Source: an uncultured Clostridia bacterium (GTDB lineage: Bacteria; Bacillota; Clostridia; Oscillospirales; CAG-272). From it: a stretch of DNA of 64,000 nucleotides. Location: contig CANRMP010000004.1 in the NCBI GenBank assembly GCA_947631765.1, positions 62,001 through 126,000 of the forward strand. Direction: 5' to 3'. The position numbers were made by a program, and so were the translations under genes. Below, in pieces: positions 1 through 7,482 of the stretch (positions are counted from its first letter, which is position 1; every line of letters begins with the position of its first letter). Below the pieces are notes generated by a model. The model had not been told where the DNA came from and made no database searches. It saw only the letters and a program-made list of their open reading frames with translations.

Positions 1-174
1 CATAACAATAAGCCCGACGTCATATTCCCTTGCCGCCTCCTGTATCAGGGTGAGTAACCGTTCCTCACTGTAAGCCACAACGGTTTTAAGTGCGCCGGCA
101 AGCGTTAATGTGGGGTCGGATACCGCGATACCAGTTCTGACCTCTCCGTAATCAACTCCGAGTATCCGTTTCAT
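1..174 (-). CDS. ruvX: RuvX/YqgF Holliday-junction resolvase-like protein, N-terminal part (cut by window edge)
   Basis: Only the first 58 residues lie in the window. They read MKRILGVDYGEVRTGIAVSD, the family's N-terminal RNase H-like strand pair with the conserved Asp (D8) of the GVDYG motif, and continue in frame to base 1. RuvX/YqgF proteins are small RNase H-fold nucleases linked to 16S rRNA 5'-end processing and proposed as Holliday-junction resolvases. The ATG overlaps the TGA of the upstream hydrolase gene as ATGA, so the gene is the third of a translationally coupled unit. Identification is firm although about 60% of the usual ~140-residue protein is missing. The C-terminal catalytic residues cannot be checked. 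Confidence 0.9.
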   Translation of the reverse strand, partial: MKRILGVDYGEVRTGIAVSDPTLTLAGALKTVVAYSEERLLTLIQEAAREYDVGLIVM

Positions 175-1142
175 ACGGAGTATAACCCGCTTCCGGTCTT
201 TATTTTCACAAGAGAATCAAGTCTTTCGTCTATCCATTCGTAAACGTCCTCGAACGCCTCACCCTTCGTAAGTCCGGTCAGAGGCTCGTGGCGCTCGTTT
301 TTGTAAATTCTGTACTCAAGGTCGGTCACATTCTGATTTTTCAGCTTTTTCATAAGCTCAAAAATACCGCTCGTATAGTTTGATATCGGGTCGTTTTCGC
401 CCGCCATTATAAAAATGGGGAGAGAGGGCGGTATATCGCTGTACCATTTGTCCGACTGAATGTATGAGATTATGGCAAACATATCAAGGTAAGCCTGCAC
501 GGTAAAGGTGAAGGTGCATTTTTTATCCGAAACATACCTTTTTAAAGCCTCCGGATCGCTTGTGACCCACTCGTTGCCGGTGGCTCCCTTGCATTTAAAG
601 CGCTTGTTGTAGCCTTTAAAGACAAGCGAGCTTATAAGGGCGCTTCTGTGCTTGTTTCCCCGAAACGCGCCCACAAGCTTGCAGAGCGCTCTGCCGGATT
701 TCACAGGCATTTTCTGCCCGGAGGTGCCCGAGAGGATGAGCGCGTCGACAGCGTCCCGATTTGAGGCGGCGTAAGCGCGCGCGACAAAGCTTCCGAAGCT
801 GTGACCGAGCATAATATACGGGAGCATTCTGTATTTTTTCTTCATTATGTCCCTTAGCGTCGCAATATCCCGAACTACAGCCCTATCCCCGTCCTTTTCG
901 GCAAAAAAGCCGAGCTCGTCATCATTATTAACGCTCTCGCCATGCCCCAAATGGTCGTTTCCGCAGACAATAAAGCCTCGCTCGCAAAGGTACTCGCATA
1001 AGGCTTCGTACCGCTCAAAATACTCGCACATTCCGTGCACTATCTGCACAATCGCGCGCGGGCTTATCTCCGGAAGCCTTATATAATATTTTATTCTGTT
1101 TACGCCGTTGGCAGACTCAAAATATCCTTCCTGTTTTATCAT
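171..1142 (-). CDS. alpha/beta hydrolase, lysophospholipase / monoacylglycerol lipase type
   Basis: A serine hydrolase of about 323 residues of the lysophospholipase (PldB-like, COG2267, Hydrolase_4) group. The nucleophile elbow GHSFGS is at residues ~113-118, an oxyanion-type VHGM lies near residue 35, and the C-terminal GENDPIS and NERHE segments supply the likely acid and His of the triad. There is no signal peptide, so it is predicted cytosolic and acting on lipid or acyl esters; the substrate is unknown. An in-frame TTG exists two codons upstream, but the ATG at 1142 is the simpler start. It sits 28 bases after the PfkB kinase gene and overlaps ruvX by four bases, so it is the middle gene of a three-gene operon. 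Confidence 0.85.
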   Translation of the reverse strand: MIKQEGYFESANGVNRIKYYIRLPEISPRAIVQIVHGMCEYFERYEALCEYLCERGFIVCGNDHLGHGESVNNDDELGFFAEKDGDRAVVRDIATLRDIMKKKYRMLPYIMLGHSFGSFVARAYAASNRDAVDALILSGTSGQKMPVKSGRALCKLVGAFRGNKHRSALISSLVFKGYNKRFKCKGATGNEWVTSDPEALKRYVSDKKCTFTFTVQAYLDMFAIISYIQSDKWYSDIPPSLPIFIMAGENDPISNYTSGIFELMKKLKNQNVTDLEYRIYKNERHEPLTGLTKGEAFEDVYEWIDERLDSLVKIKTGSGLYSV

Positions 1143-1170
1143 TTTCAATAACCGCCCGTAGGTTTAAAAC

Positions 1171-2106
1171 TTAGAACTTGACCTTGTTTTTAACGCAGAA
1201 TCTCTGGAGCTGCTCCTTGCTCGGGATTCTTATGCTTTCATCGTTTCGCGTCATATACCCTGCCACAGCGGAAAGCAGCGCCGCACGGTTGACGTCAGAG
1301 GTTATAAGATAGGAGGCGGCAAAGGTTGCGCTCTCCACGTCAACGCAGGTACCGACCGTTTCGCCCTCCTCGGTAAGTCCGGTTATGACGACATTGTGAT
1401 ATTTGCCGTCGTATATGAACACCCCCTTGTCGCCCATACGCACGATATAATACTTCGATTTGATTTTCTGAGATATTCTCATGCAGGCTCTCAGGCAAAA
1501 TTCGGTGTTGTATATTCTCATTCCCGAAAAAATCTGCGCTTCGACAAGGTTCATTATAAACGCCTCGACGTTGACAAGCTCTTCAAGCCTGTAGCCCGAC
1601 TTTGCGGGAGACGCCTCAATAAAGAGCGGGATGTCGTTTCTGTAACATATTTCGGAGACCTTGATTATTACCTCAAACGGTAAATCAAGCGAGACAAATG
1701 CGCCGTCCGGGCAGGAGGAAAAGGCGTCCTCAAGCTGTGAATAGGTGATAGCGGTGTTCGCCCCGGGATATAATATTCTTCGGCTCGAATCGAAATCGGT
1801 CTCGTGAATGAGTATCGACATGCCGGTTTTAAGCTCTTTGTCGCTTCGTATAAAGCGCGTGTCTATCCCGTTGTTCTTGTAAAAATTGAGCAGTCTTGTG
1901 CCGTTGCCGTCATTTCCGACAGTGCTGCAAAGCACAGTGTCAAGCCCGAGACGTGAGGCAGTCACCGCCGCATTACAGCCCTTGCCTCCCGGGCGCAGGT
2001 CGTACTTGTCCTCAATCTGCATGGTATCCGCCGCGGGAAGTGATGCCACACTGAGTATCATTTCAATATACGAATTACCAATTACTAACATTTTGTTCAT
2101 GCGCAT
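1171..2106 (-). CDS. PfkB/ribokinase-family carbohydrate kinase with altered anion-hole motif
   Basis: The PfkB fold is recognisable from the N-terminal LVIGNSYIEM strand, the sugar-binding signature RPGGKGCNAAVTASRLG and the ribokinase-like core. The ATG at 2106 follows GGGGAG by five bases; an ATG at 2100 is also possible, and a longer upstream reading lacks a ribosome site. The usual C-terminal catalytic motif (DTTGAGDxF) reads ETVGTCVDVESATF: the GAG glycines are replaced and one residue is inserted, though an Asp remains. It may therefore be a weak, specialised or inactive kinase. The substrate is unknown; ribose, another sugar or a nucleoside is possible. It is the first gene of the unit with the hydrolase and ruvX, behind a good promoter. 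Confidence 0.8.
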   Translation of the reverse strand: MRMNKMLVIGNSYIEMILSVASLPAADTMQIEDKYDLRPGGKGCNAAVTASRLGLDTVLCSTVGNDGNGTRLLNFYKNNGIDTRFIRSDKELKTGMSILIHETDFDSSRRILYPGANTAITYSQLEDAFSSCPDGAFVSLDLPFEVIIKVSEICYRNDIPLFIEASPAKSGYRLEELVNVEAFIMNLVEAQIFSGMRIYNTEFCLRACMRISQKIKSKYYIVRMGDKGVFIYDGKYHNVVITGLTEEGETVGTCVDVESATFAASYLITSDVNRAALLSAVAGYMTRNDESIRIPSKEQLQRFCVKNKVKF

Positions 2107-2144
2107 CCACACTCCCCGCTTATCATCTTTATATTTACTTATTA

Positions 2145-2173
2145 ATATTACCACATTTATCGCATAAAATCAA
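2145..2173 (-). promoter_or_regulatory. sigma-A-type promoter for the PfkB kinase operon
   Basis: On the minus strand TTGATT (2173-2168) and TAATAT (2150-2145) are separated by 17 bases. The predicted transcription start is about 30 bases upstream of the start codon at 2106. This makes the longer in-frame reading up to base 2154 unlikely, since it would begin inside the -10 region. Confidence 0.7.
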
Positions 2174-2249
2174 GTCCTTGTTATGAATATTGCATACATC
2201 TTTTGCACTTTCATAAAATTTGCTCTAAAATGCGGGTGTTTTCCGCCTT

Positions 2250-2299
2250 AAAAGAAAAGGCGTCCGATGCTGTGCAAGGCGTCGCACATGCATCGGACG
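2250..2299 (-). terminator. intrinsic terminator of the decarboxylase operon
   Basis: A perfect 10-bp inverted repeat CGTCCGATGC/GCATCGGACG (2290-2299 and 2261-2270) is followed on the minus strand by CCTTTTCTTTT. It lies 23 bases after the oadA stop codon, as expected for the end of that operon. Confidence 0.85.
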
Positions 2300-2321
2300 A
2301 GAAAATACTTTACTTGAATTT

Positions 2322-3722
2322 TTAAATCGGATGAACCTTATTCACCTTGTCGCCGTTTTCAAGGTCTATACCGAGCTTTGCGGCGCGGCGGTTCTCAAAG
2401 AACTTGGTTGCCACCTGTTCAAAGAGCGCATAGGAGAGGACATCCTCGTCCTGCTCAAGGTAGTCCGCCGCCTTTTTGCGTATATTGTCAAGCTCGGGCG
2501 CAATATTGTCGGCGGGACGGCAGGTTATCGGCTCTTCGTCGCCTATAATCTTCTTTGCGAATTCGGGGTCTATAGGCATAGGGGTCTGACCGTACTCGCC
2601 TCTTATAAGTCCCTTAAACTCCTTTGTTACCATCTTATAGCGCTCGCCTCCGATGATATTAAAGACCGCCTGAGTTCCGACAATCTGGGAGGAGGGTGTG
2701 ACAAGAGGAGGATAACCGGCGTCGGCGCGGACTCTCGGTACTTCTTCAAGCACCTCTGTCAGCTTGTCGGATTTGCCCGCCTGTTTAAGCTGTGATATAA
2801 GGTTTGAGAGCATTCCGCCCGGGACCTGATAGAGCAGTGCGTTGACGTTAACTCCGAGCACCTTGGGATCAAGCAGACCGCTTTTTAGGTATTTTTCTCT
2901 TAAAGGAGTGAAATACTTGTTTATTTCATCAAGCGCGGTAAGGCTAAGCCCGGTGTCGTAGGGCGTGCCTTCAAGGGCTGCCACAATAGGCTCTGTGGGC
3001 GGCTGAGAGGTACCCATTGCCATAGGAGAAATGGCAGTGTCTATAATGTCGCAGCCGGCTTCGACCGCCTTTAGAATCGTCATTGAGGCGAGCCCCGACG
3101 TGTAGTGGGTGTGAAGCTCCACCGGAAGATCGGGAAATTCTCTTTTCAGCGCCCTGACAAGCACCTCGGCGTCGTAGGGCTTAAGCAGTCCCGCCATATC
3201 CTTAATGCATATCGAATCCGCGCCGATATCCACAAGACGTTTCGTATAGTCGACGTAATACTGCGGAGTGTAGCAGGGACCTGTGGTGTAGGATATGGCA
3301 ACCTGAACGTGTCCGCCTTCTTTTTTAGTCGCGGTAATCGCCGTTTTCAGGTTTCTCGCGTCGTTGAGCGCGTCGAAAATTCTTATTATGTCAATTCCGT
3401 TTGCAATAGACTTCTGAACAAAATATTCGACAACGTCGTCCGCATAGTGGCGATAGCCGAGTATATTCTGACCGCGAAACAGCATTTGCAGCTTGGTTTT
3501 TTTGACCTTGTCTCTGATTTTGCGCAGTCTGTCCCACGGGTCCTCGTTTAGAAAGCGCAGACATGCGTCAAAGGTGGCGCCGCCCCATGCTTCAAGGGAA
3601 TAGTACCCGATATTATCCATCTTGTCGAGAATGGGGAGCATTTCGGCAGTGGTCATCCTGGTGGCGATAAGCGACTGGTGAGAGTCACGAAGTACCGTTT
3701 CACATACTTTAACTTTAGCCAT
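2322..3722 (-). CDS. oadA: oxaloacetate decarboxylase alpha subunit, carboxyltransferase domain only
   Basis: A 466-residue protein of the pyruvate carboxylase/oxaloacetate decarboxylase carboxyltransferase family. RDSHQSLIATRM near residue 13 and the DIIRIFDALND segment are family signatures of the HMGL-like TIM barrel. The metal-binding ELHTHYTSG and the substrate-site ICIKDMAG are also present, followed by the PYC_OADA conserved C-terminal region. It transfers carboxylate from oxaloacetate (or pyruvate carboxylation in reverse) to biotin. The usual C-terminal biotinyl domain is missing; a separate biotin carrier is encoded three genes upstream in transcription order, counting back over oadB. 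It is the last gene of the operon, 35 bases after oadB, and is followed by a strong terminator. Confidence 0.95.
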   Translation of the reverse strand: MAKVKVCETVLRDSHQSLIATRMTTAEMLPILDKMDNIGYYSLEAWGGATFDACLRFLNEDPWDRLRKIRDKVKKTKLQMLFRGQNILGYRHYADDVVEYFVQKSIANGIDIIRIFDALNDARNLKTAITATKKEGGHVQVAISYTTGPCYTPQYYVDYTKRLVDIGADSICIKDMAGLLKPYDAEVLVRALKREFPDLPVELHTHYTSGLASMTILKAVEAGCDIIDTAISPMAMGTSQPPTEPIVAALEGTPYDTGLSLTALDEINKYFTPLREKYLKSGLLDPKVLGVNVNALLYQVPGGMLSNLISQLKQAGKSDKLTEVLEEVPRVRADAGYPPLVTPSSQIVGTQAVFNIIGGERYKMVTKEFKGLIRGEYGQTPMPIDPEFAKKIIGDEEPITCRPADNIAPELDNIRKKAADYLEQDEDVLSYALFEQVATKFFENRRAAKLGIDLENGDKVNKVHPI

Positions 3723-3757
3723 AATATAAATTACCTTTCATTTTTGTGTTTAAACGC

Positions 3758-4942
3758 TTACGCAAAGAGAGAGAGGAGAACGCCGGCGGCAACCGCGCTT
3801 CCGATAACTCCGGCAACGTTCGGTCCCATCGCGTGCATAAGTAAGAAATTTGAGGGGTCAGCCTTTTGTCCTTCAATTTGAGAAACTCTTGCCGCCATAG
3901 GCACCGCGCTGACTCCCGCGCTTCCGATAAGGGGATTGATTTTCCCCCGTGTTACAAAGCACATGAGCTTTGCAAAGAGAAGCCCTCCGATAGTCGAGAA
4001 GATAAACGCCATAAGTCCGAGTCCTATGATAAGAAGGGTTCCGACTGTCAGGAAATTATCAGCCGAGGCGGTAGCTCCCACCGAAATGCCGAGGAATATG
4101 GTGACGACGTTTATCATGCCGTTTTGAGCAACCTTTGAAAGGCGGTCGGTGACGCCGGAAACGTTCAGCAGGTTTCCGAACATCAGGCATCCTATAAGGG
4201 TTGCCGCCGAGGGGACGACAATTGCCACAACAATTGTCACAAGCACTGGAAAGACTATCTTTTCAAGCTGTGACACCTCTCTTAGTGTGGTCATTTTAAT
4301 TGCCCTTTCCTTCTTGGTTGTGAGAAGGCGCATAAAGGGCGGTTGTATCAGGGGTATAAGCGCCATATAGCTGTACGCCGCTATTGCAATGGCTCCGAGC
4401 AGGTGAGGCGCAAGGCTCTTGGTGACGTAAATTGCGGTAGGTCCGTCGGCCCCTCCTATCATTGCTATTGCCGCCGCTTCAAGCGCCGTAAAGAAGCCGG
4501 AGGTGCGAGCCACGGTATACGCCACGAAAACCCCGAGCTGTGCCGCGGCTCCGATAAGTAAGCTTTTCGGGTTCGCTATAAGGGGGGTGAAATCGGTCAT
4601 GGCGCCGATACCTATGAATATAAGAGACGGGTAAATTCCAAGCTTTACGCCGAGATACAGCAGGTCAAGAATGCCTCCATTTTCAACGACTTCCTGAAAT
4701 ATCAACGGGGAGCCGTCCTCGTGAATAAAAAACTCCATATGGAACATATCCGTTCCCGGGAAATTAGTCAGCAAAATTCCGACGGCAATGGGCAAAAGCA
4801 GAAGCGGCTCGTATTTTTTCACTATTGCAAGATATATGAGCACTCCCGCCAAGACGAACATCACAAGCACCTTCAGCCCGTTTAAGTTCATCATCGAGTA
4901 AATTCCCGTCGTTTCGAGAAAATTCTTTATTGTGTCAAGCAT
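3758..4942 (-). CDS. oadB: sodium ion-translocating decarboxylase beta subunit
   Basis: A 394-residue polytopic membrane protein of the OadB/GcdB/MmdB family, about nine or more hydrophobic helices. The family signatures IGGADGPTAIYV (mid-protein), GIGAMTDFTPLIANP and the C-terminal MGPNVAGVIGSAVAAG are all visible. The subunit decarboxylates carboxybiotin and couples this to Na+ export across the membrane. Its neighbours supply the carboxyltransferase, biotin carrier and gamma anchor, so the set forms a membrane complex. An AAGGACGG ribosome site precedes the ATG. The exact substrate (oxaloacetate, methylmalonyl-CoA or glutaconyl-CoA) is set by the carboxyltransferase, not by this subunit. 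Confidence 0.96.
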   Translation of the reverse strand: MLDTIKNFLETTGIYSMMNLNGLKVLVMFVLAGVLIYLAIVKKYEPLLLLPIAVGILLTNFPGTDMFHMEFFIHEDGSPLIFQEVVENGGILDLLYLGVKLGIYPSLIFIGIGAMTDFTPLIANPKSLLIGAAAQLGVFVAYTVARTSGFFTALEAAAIAMIGGADGPTAIYVTKSLAPHLLGAIAIAAYSYMALIPLIQPPFMRLLTTKKERAIKMTTLREVSQLEKIVFPVLVTIVVAIVVPSAATLIGCLMFGNLLNVSGVTDRLSKVAQNGMINVVTIFLGISVGATASADNFLTVGTLLIIGLGLMAFIFSTIGGLLFAKLMCFVTRGKINPLIGSAGVSAVPMAARVSQIEGQKADPSNFLLMHAMGPNVAGVIGSAVAAGVLLSLFA

Positions 4943-4969
4943 TAAAGCATCCGTCCTTTCGGAACGCGT

Positions 4970-5377
4970 TTACGCGATAGTGACAATGACGTCGTCTGCG
5001 GCGACTGCCGCGCCGCTTGAAACGTTGATTGAAGCTATAACACCGTCGGTCGGCGCAAGTATGTCGTTTTCCATCTTCATAGCTTCAAGAACCGCGACAA
5101 GCGTGCCTTTTGTGACCTTTTGTCCCTCTTTTACGTTTACTTTTACTATTGTTCCGGGCATCGGAGCCTTAACTGCATTTGCTCCCGCAGGTACAGCCTT
5201 GGGCGCTGTGGGTGCCGGCTGTGTTTCTGCCTTGGGAGCGGGCTTTGCGGCAGGAGAGGGAGCCTCTTTTGTCACCTGTGCGGCTTTGGGAGCGGCGGGT
5301 GCGCCCGAGAAAGCCTCAACCTCTTCTATTTCAACTTCATAAACGGTTCCGTTGACCGTTACATTGTATTTTTTCAT
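4970..5377 (-). CDS. biotin carboxyl carrier protein of sodium-pump decarboxylase
   Basis: A 135-residue carrier with three parts: an N-terminal ~20-residue OadA/GcdC-like strand, an Ala/Pro-rich flexible linker (residues ~25-65) and a C-terminal biotinyl domain. The latter holds the biotinylation motif EAMKMEND with the acceptor Lys at about residue 101. The linker lets biotin shuttle between the carboxyltransferase and the membrane beta subunit. It is equivalent to MmdC/GcdC or to the detached C terminus of OadA. It lies between the gamma and beta genes with gaps of under 35 bases and is preceded by AAAGGGG. Confidence 0.95.
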   Translation of the reverse strand: MKKYNVTVNGTVYEVEIEEVEAFSGAPAAPKAAQVTKEAPSPAAKPAPKAETQPAPTAPKAVPAGANAVKAPMPGTIVKVNVKEGQKVTKGTLVAVLEAMKMENDILAPTDGVIASINVSSGAAVAADDVIVTIA

Positions 5378-5406
5378 TTTAAATTACCCCTTTATCACTT
5401 AATATG

Positions 5407-5787
5407 TTATTTGTTCCAATGTGCGTCGCCGCTTACCTTCTTAAAAGACACGACTCTGAACGTCGGCTCGGGACGTCCGAGATACTCGGCAAGAGCGGCA
5501 GTTATTGCGGCAACTATTTCGCCCTCACCGGCGCCGCTCCGCGGCGCGGGAGTCTCTTCTTTTTGTGCGGTCCTTTCGTCGTCGGAAGTATTGTTTTTTG
5601 CCTCGTTTGCATCCTCTTTTGAGACTTTTGAGCTCTTTTTCTTTTGCACCGCCGAAAGTATCAGCCTTAAAAGCTCAATGCACCCCCACAAGATGGCGAG
5701 CACCGCAAAAATCATCAACATTCCGAGAACCGTTTGCTCTATGGCTTCGGTAAAATTTTCGGCGATATTACAAAGATAAGTATTCAT
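5407..5787 (-). CDS. OadG-like gamma subunit of sodium-pump decarboxylase
   Basis: A 126-residue protein with one N-terminal membrane helix (residues ~18-45, TVLGMLMIFAVLAILWGC), a charged low-complexity linker rich in Lys, Glu and Asp, and a short C-terminal segment EIVAAITAALAEYLG followed by a basic tail. This is the architecture of the OadG family, which anchors the carboxyltransferase to the beta subunit and aids assembly. Sequence conservation in the family is low, so the call relies on architecture and on the gene's place between the carboxyltransferase and biotin-carrier genes. Confidence 0.85.
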   Translation of the reverse strand: MNTYLCNIAENFTEAIEQTVLGMLMIFAVLAILWGCIELLRLILSAVQKKKSSKVSKEDANEAKNNTSDDERTAQKEETPAPRSGAGEGEIVAAITAALAEYLGRPEPTFRVVSFKKVSGDAHWNK

Positions 5788-5819
5788 CTGTATTATCCTT
5801 TCAAAAAGCGGTCGGAAGG

Positions 5820-7217
5820 TCAGAAAGGCAGTTTGGAATGCTTTCCAAGCACCTTGCCGTCAGCCTTTGACCAGAGCATCATAAACGCCGATATTATTTT
5901 GGCGCGAAGCAGTTCATAGTCCACAATATCGTCTATATCGCCGTTTTTTGCGGCGCCCTTTGCCGAAAGTGTTTCCTCCCTGCAAGCCCTGACAAACTCA
6001 CGCCTTGCAGTAACCGGGTCGGGAGAGCTTTTTATCTCGTCCGAGTGTAAAAACTCTGCGGCAGTCTCGGGCTCCATAACCGCAACCTCGGCTTTGGGAG
6101 AGGCATACACAACGTCGACTCCGAGCGCCTTGGAGCCGAGCAGTGTGAAGGCGGCGCCGTATGCTTTTCCGTTTATCAGAGTCACCTTGGCGTTGCCCGA
6201 GGAAGAATATGCAAGGGCAAGGCGGGCAAGCTCGCTCGAATAGCTTGAATACTCGGCGCTTGCCGTGTGGTCTATTCCCAATGTGTCGACTATTGTCAAA
6301 GTTGGTATCATAAAGTTGTCGCAAAAGGAGATAAAGGCGGAAATTTTTCTTGCGGCGGTCGGGGTCAGATATTTGTCCCCTCTTGTTGCAATAATTCCGG
6401 TCGTTATCGTTCCCATTGAACCAAGTCCGGTTATGACCTCTTTTGCGCACTCCCCTTTAAGCTCGACAAAGCTTGAAGAGTCGGTGAGAATATCAATAAC
6501 GCGCATGGCGTCACCTTCTCCCTCAAGCTCGGGTGTGGGTCTTTCCGACTCGTCGGAGGTCTCGGAGTAAGCAAGACCCTGAGCGCAGTTTTGAGGAAGA
6601 ATTGTAAAAAGCTCCTTGGCTTTTTGAATGGCGCTTTGCCTGTCATCGCAAATGATATCAATCTCTCCCGCACGCGCCGCGGTGATTATTTTTCCCGCTT
6701 CTTTGCTGTTGTCGTCTTTTACCAGTGAGGGGGGTGTGATAAAATACGACGCGTCCTTGGAGGCGATTATCAAATCAAACATTGAAGCCGCAATGGCGGA
6801 TATACCGGCGCAAACGCCGCCTATAACCGCAATTTGCGGGATAACTCCCGACGCCTCGCTTATTTTTGAAAGCACCTTGCCGAACGCGGAAAGCACAAGG
6901 CTTCCCTCGGCAACCTTGCCGCCGTTCCCCTCGAAAACTCCGATAACGGGAGCGCCGCTCTTTATTGCCATGTCATAAAGGGAGGATATTTTTTTCGCTT
7001 CATCCTCTCCTATGGCTCCCTTTGCCCTTGTAAAGTCCTGTACGAAGGTAAACACAAGAGAACCGTTTACCGAACCGTATCCGCATACAACTCCGGCATA
7101 TGCGCTCTTGCCAGCGTATGAGTGAAGCTCAACAAAGCTCCCCGGGTCATAAAGAGACCTTGCAATGTCATATGCGCCGCCTTCTCTGATAAGAGGCGAC
7201 TTTTCTGTCTCGTTCAT
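5820..7217 (-). CDS. acyl-CoA carboxyltransferase-like subunit (MmdA/PccB family, divergent)
   Basis: A protein of 465 residues with the two crotonase-like halves of acyl-CoA carboxyltransferases. The N half has GGVCAGISAIAASMFDLI. The C half has GLGSMGTITTGIIATRG, then INGKAYGAAFTLLGSK and PKAEVAVMEPE, matching the conserved GKAYGGAY and AEIAVMG regions of MmdA. The ATG at 7217 follows AGGAG by eight bases; a longer upstream reading would cross the promoter. Family members are usually ~510 residues, so this one is short and divergent. As first gene of the operon it implies decarboxylation of a CoA ester (methylmalonyl-CoA or similar), in addition to the oxaloacetate-type OadA at the operon end. 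Confidence 0.82.
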   Translation of the reverse strand: MNETEKSPLIREGGAYDIARSLYDPGSFVELHSYAGKSAYAGVVCGYGSVNGSLVFTFVQDFTRAKGAIGEDEAKKISSLYDMAIKSGAPVIGVFEGNGGKVAEGSLVLSAFGKVLSKISEASGVIPQIAVIGGVCAGISAIAASMFDLIIASKDASYFITPPSLVKDDNSKEAGKIITAARAGEIDIICDDRQSAIQKAKELFTILPQNCAQGLAYSETSDESERPTPELEGEGDAMRVIDILTDSSSFVELKGECAKEVITGLGSMGTITTGIIATRGDKYLTPTAARKISAFISFCDNFMIPTLTIVDTLGIDHTASAEYSSYSSELARLALAYSSSGNAKVTLINGKAYGAAFTLLGSKALGVDVVYASPKAEVAVMEPETAAEFLHSDEIKSSPDPVTARREFVRACREETLSAKGAAKNGDIDDIVDYELLRAKIISAFMMLWSKADGKVLGKHSKLPF

Positions 7218-7311
7218 CAAATTATCTCCTTTCGCAGCCCCGTTCTTATCTGCCGCACGCTGCAAATGCGGCGTTATTCGGTGGGAAAACATCCTACCCC
7301 AGTATACCATT

Positions 7312-7340
7312 ATTATATAGTATAATTTGAAAAATTTCAA
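7312..7340 (-). promoter_or_regulatory. promoter and overlapping palindrome for the decarboxylase operon
   Basis: On the minus strand TTGAAA (7340-7335) and TATAAT (7317-7312) are spaced by 17 bases. The -35 box is one arm of a perfect palindrome TTGAAATTTTTCAA (7327-7340), a possible operator. The predicted leader of about 87 bases (to 7218) contains the hairpin GCCGCA/TGCGGC; no known riboswitch was recognised in it. Confidence 0.75.
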
Positions 7341-7410
7341 TAGCTTTTTCTTTTTTTATTTTATTTTTTTTCATCATTCCAAAATAGCAAAAATGTAAAA
7401 ATGGATTATA

Positions 7411-7453
7411 AAAAAGCAAAAGACCGTAAGCTCAAAATGAGAATACAGTCTTT
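7411..7453 (-). terminator. terminator of the MBL-fold protein gene
   Basis: The minus strand reads AAAGACTGTA, an AT-rich loop with an inner CTCA/TGAG pair, then TACGGTCTTT and TGCTTTTTT. A T-G wobble completes the stem on this strand, whereas the plus strand has a mismatch there. It begins 30 bases past the stop codon at 7483. Confidence 0.75.
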
Positions 7454-7482
7454 TTTGTCTGACAATTCTTATTTTTTTAATT

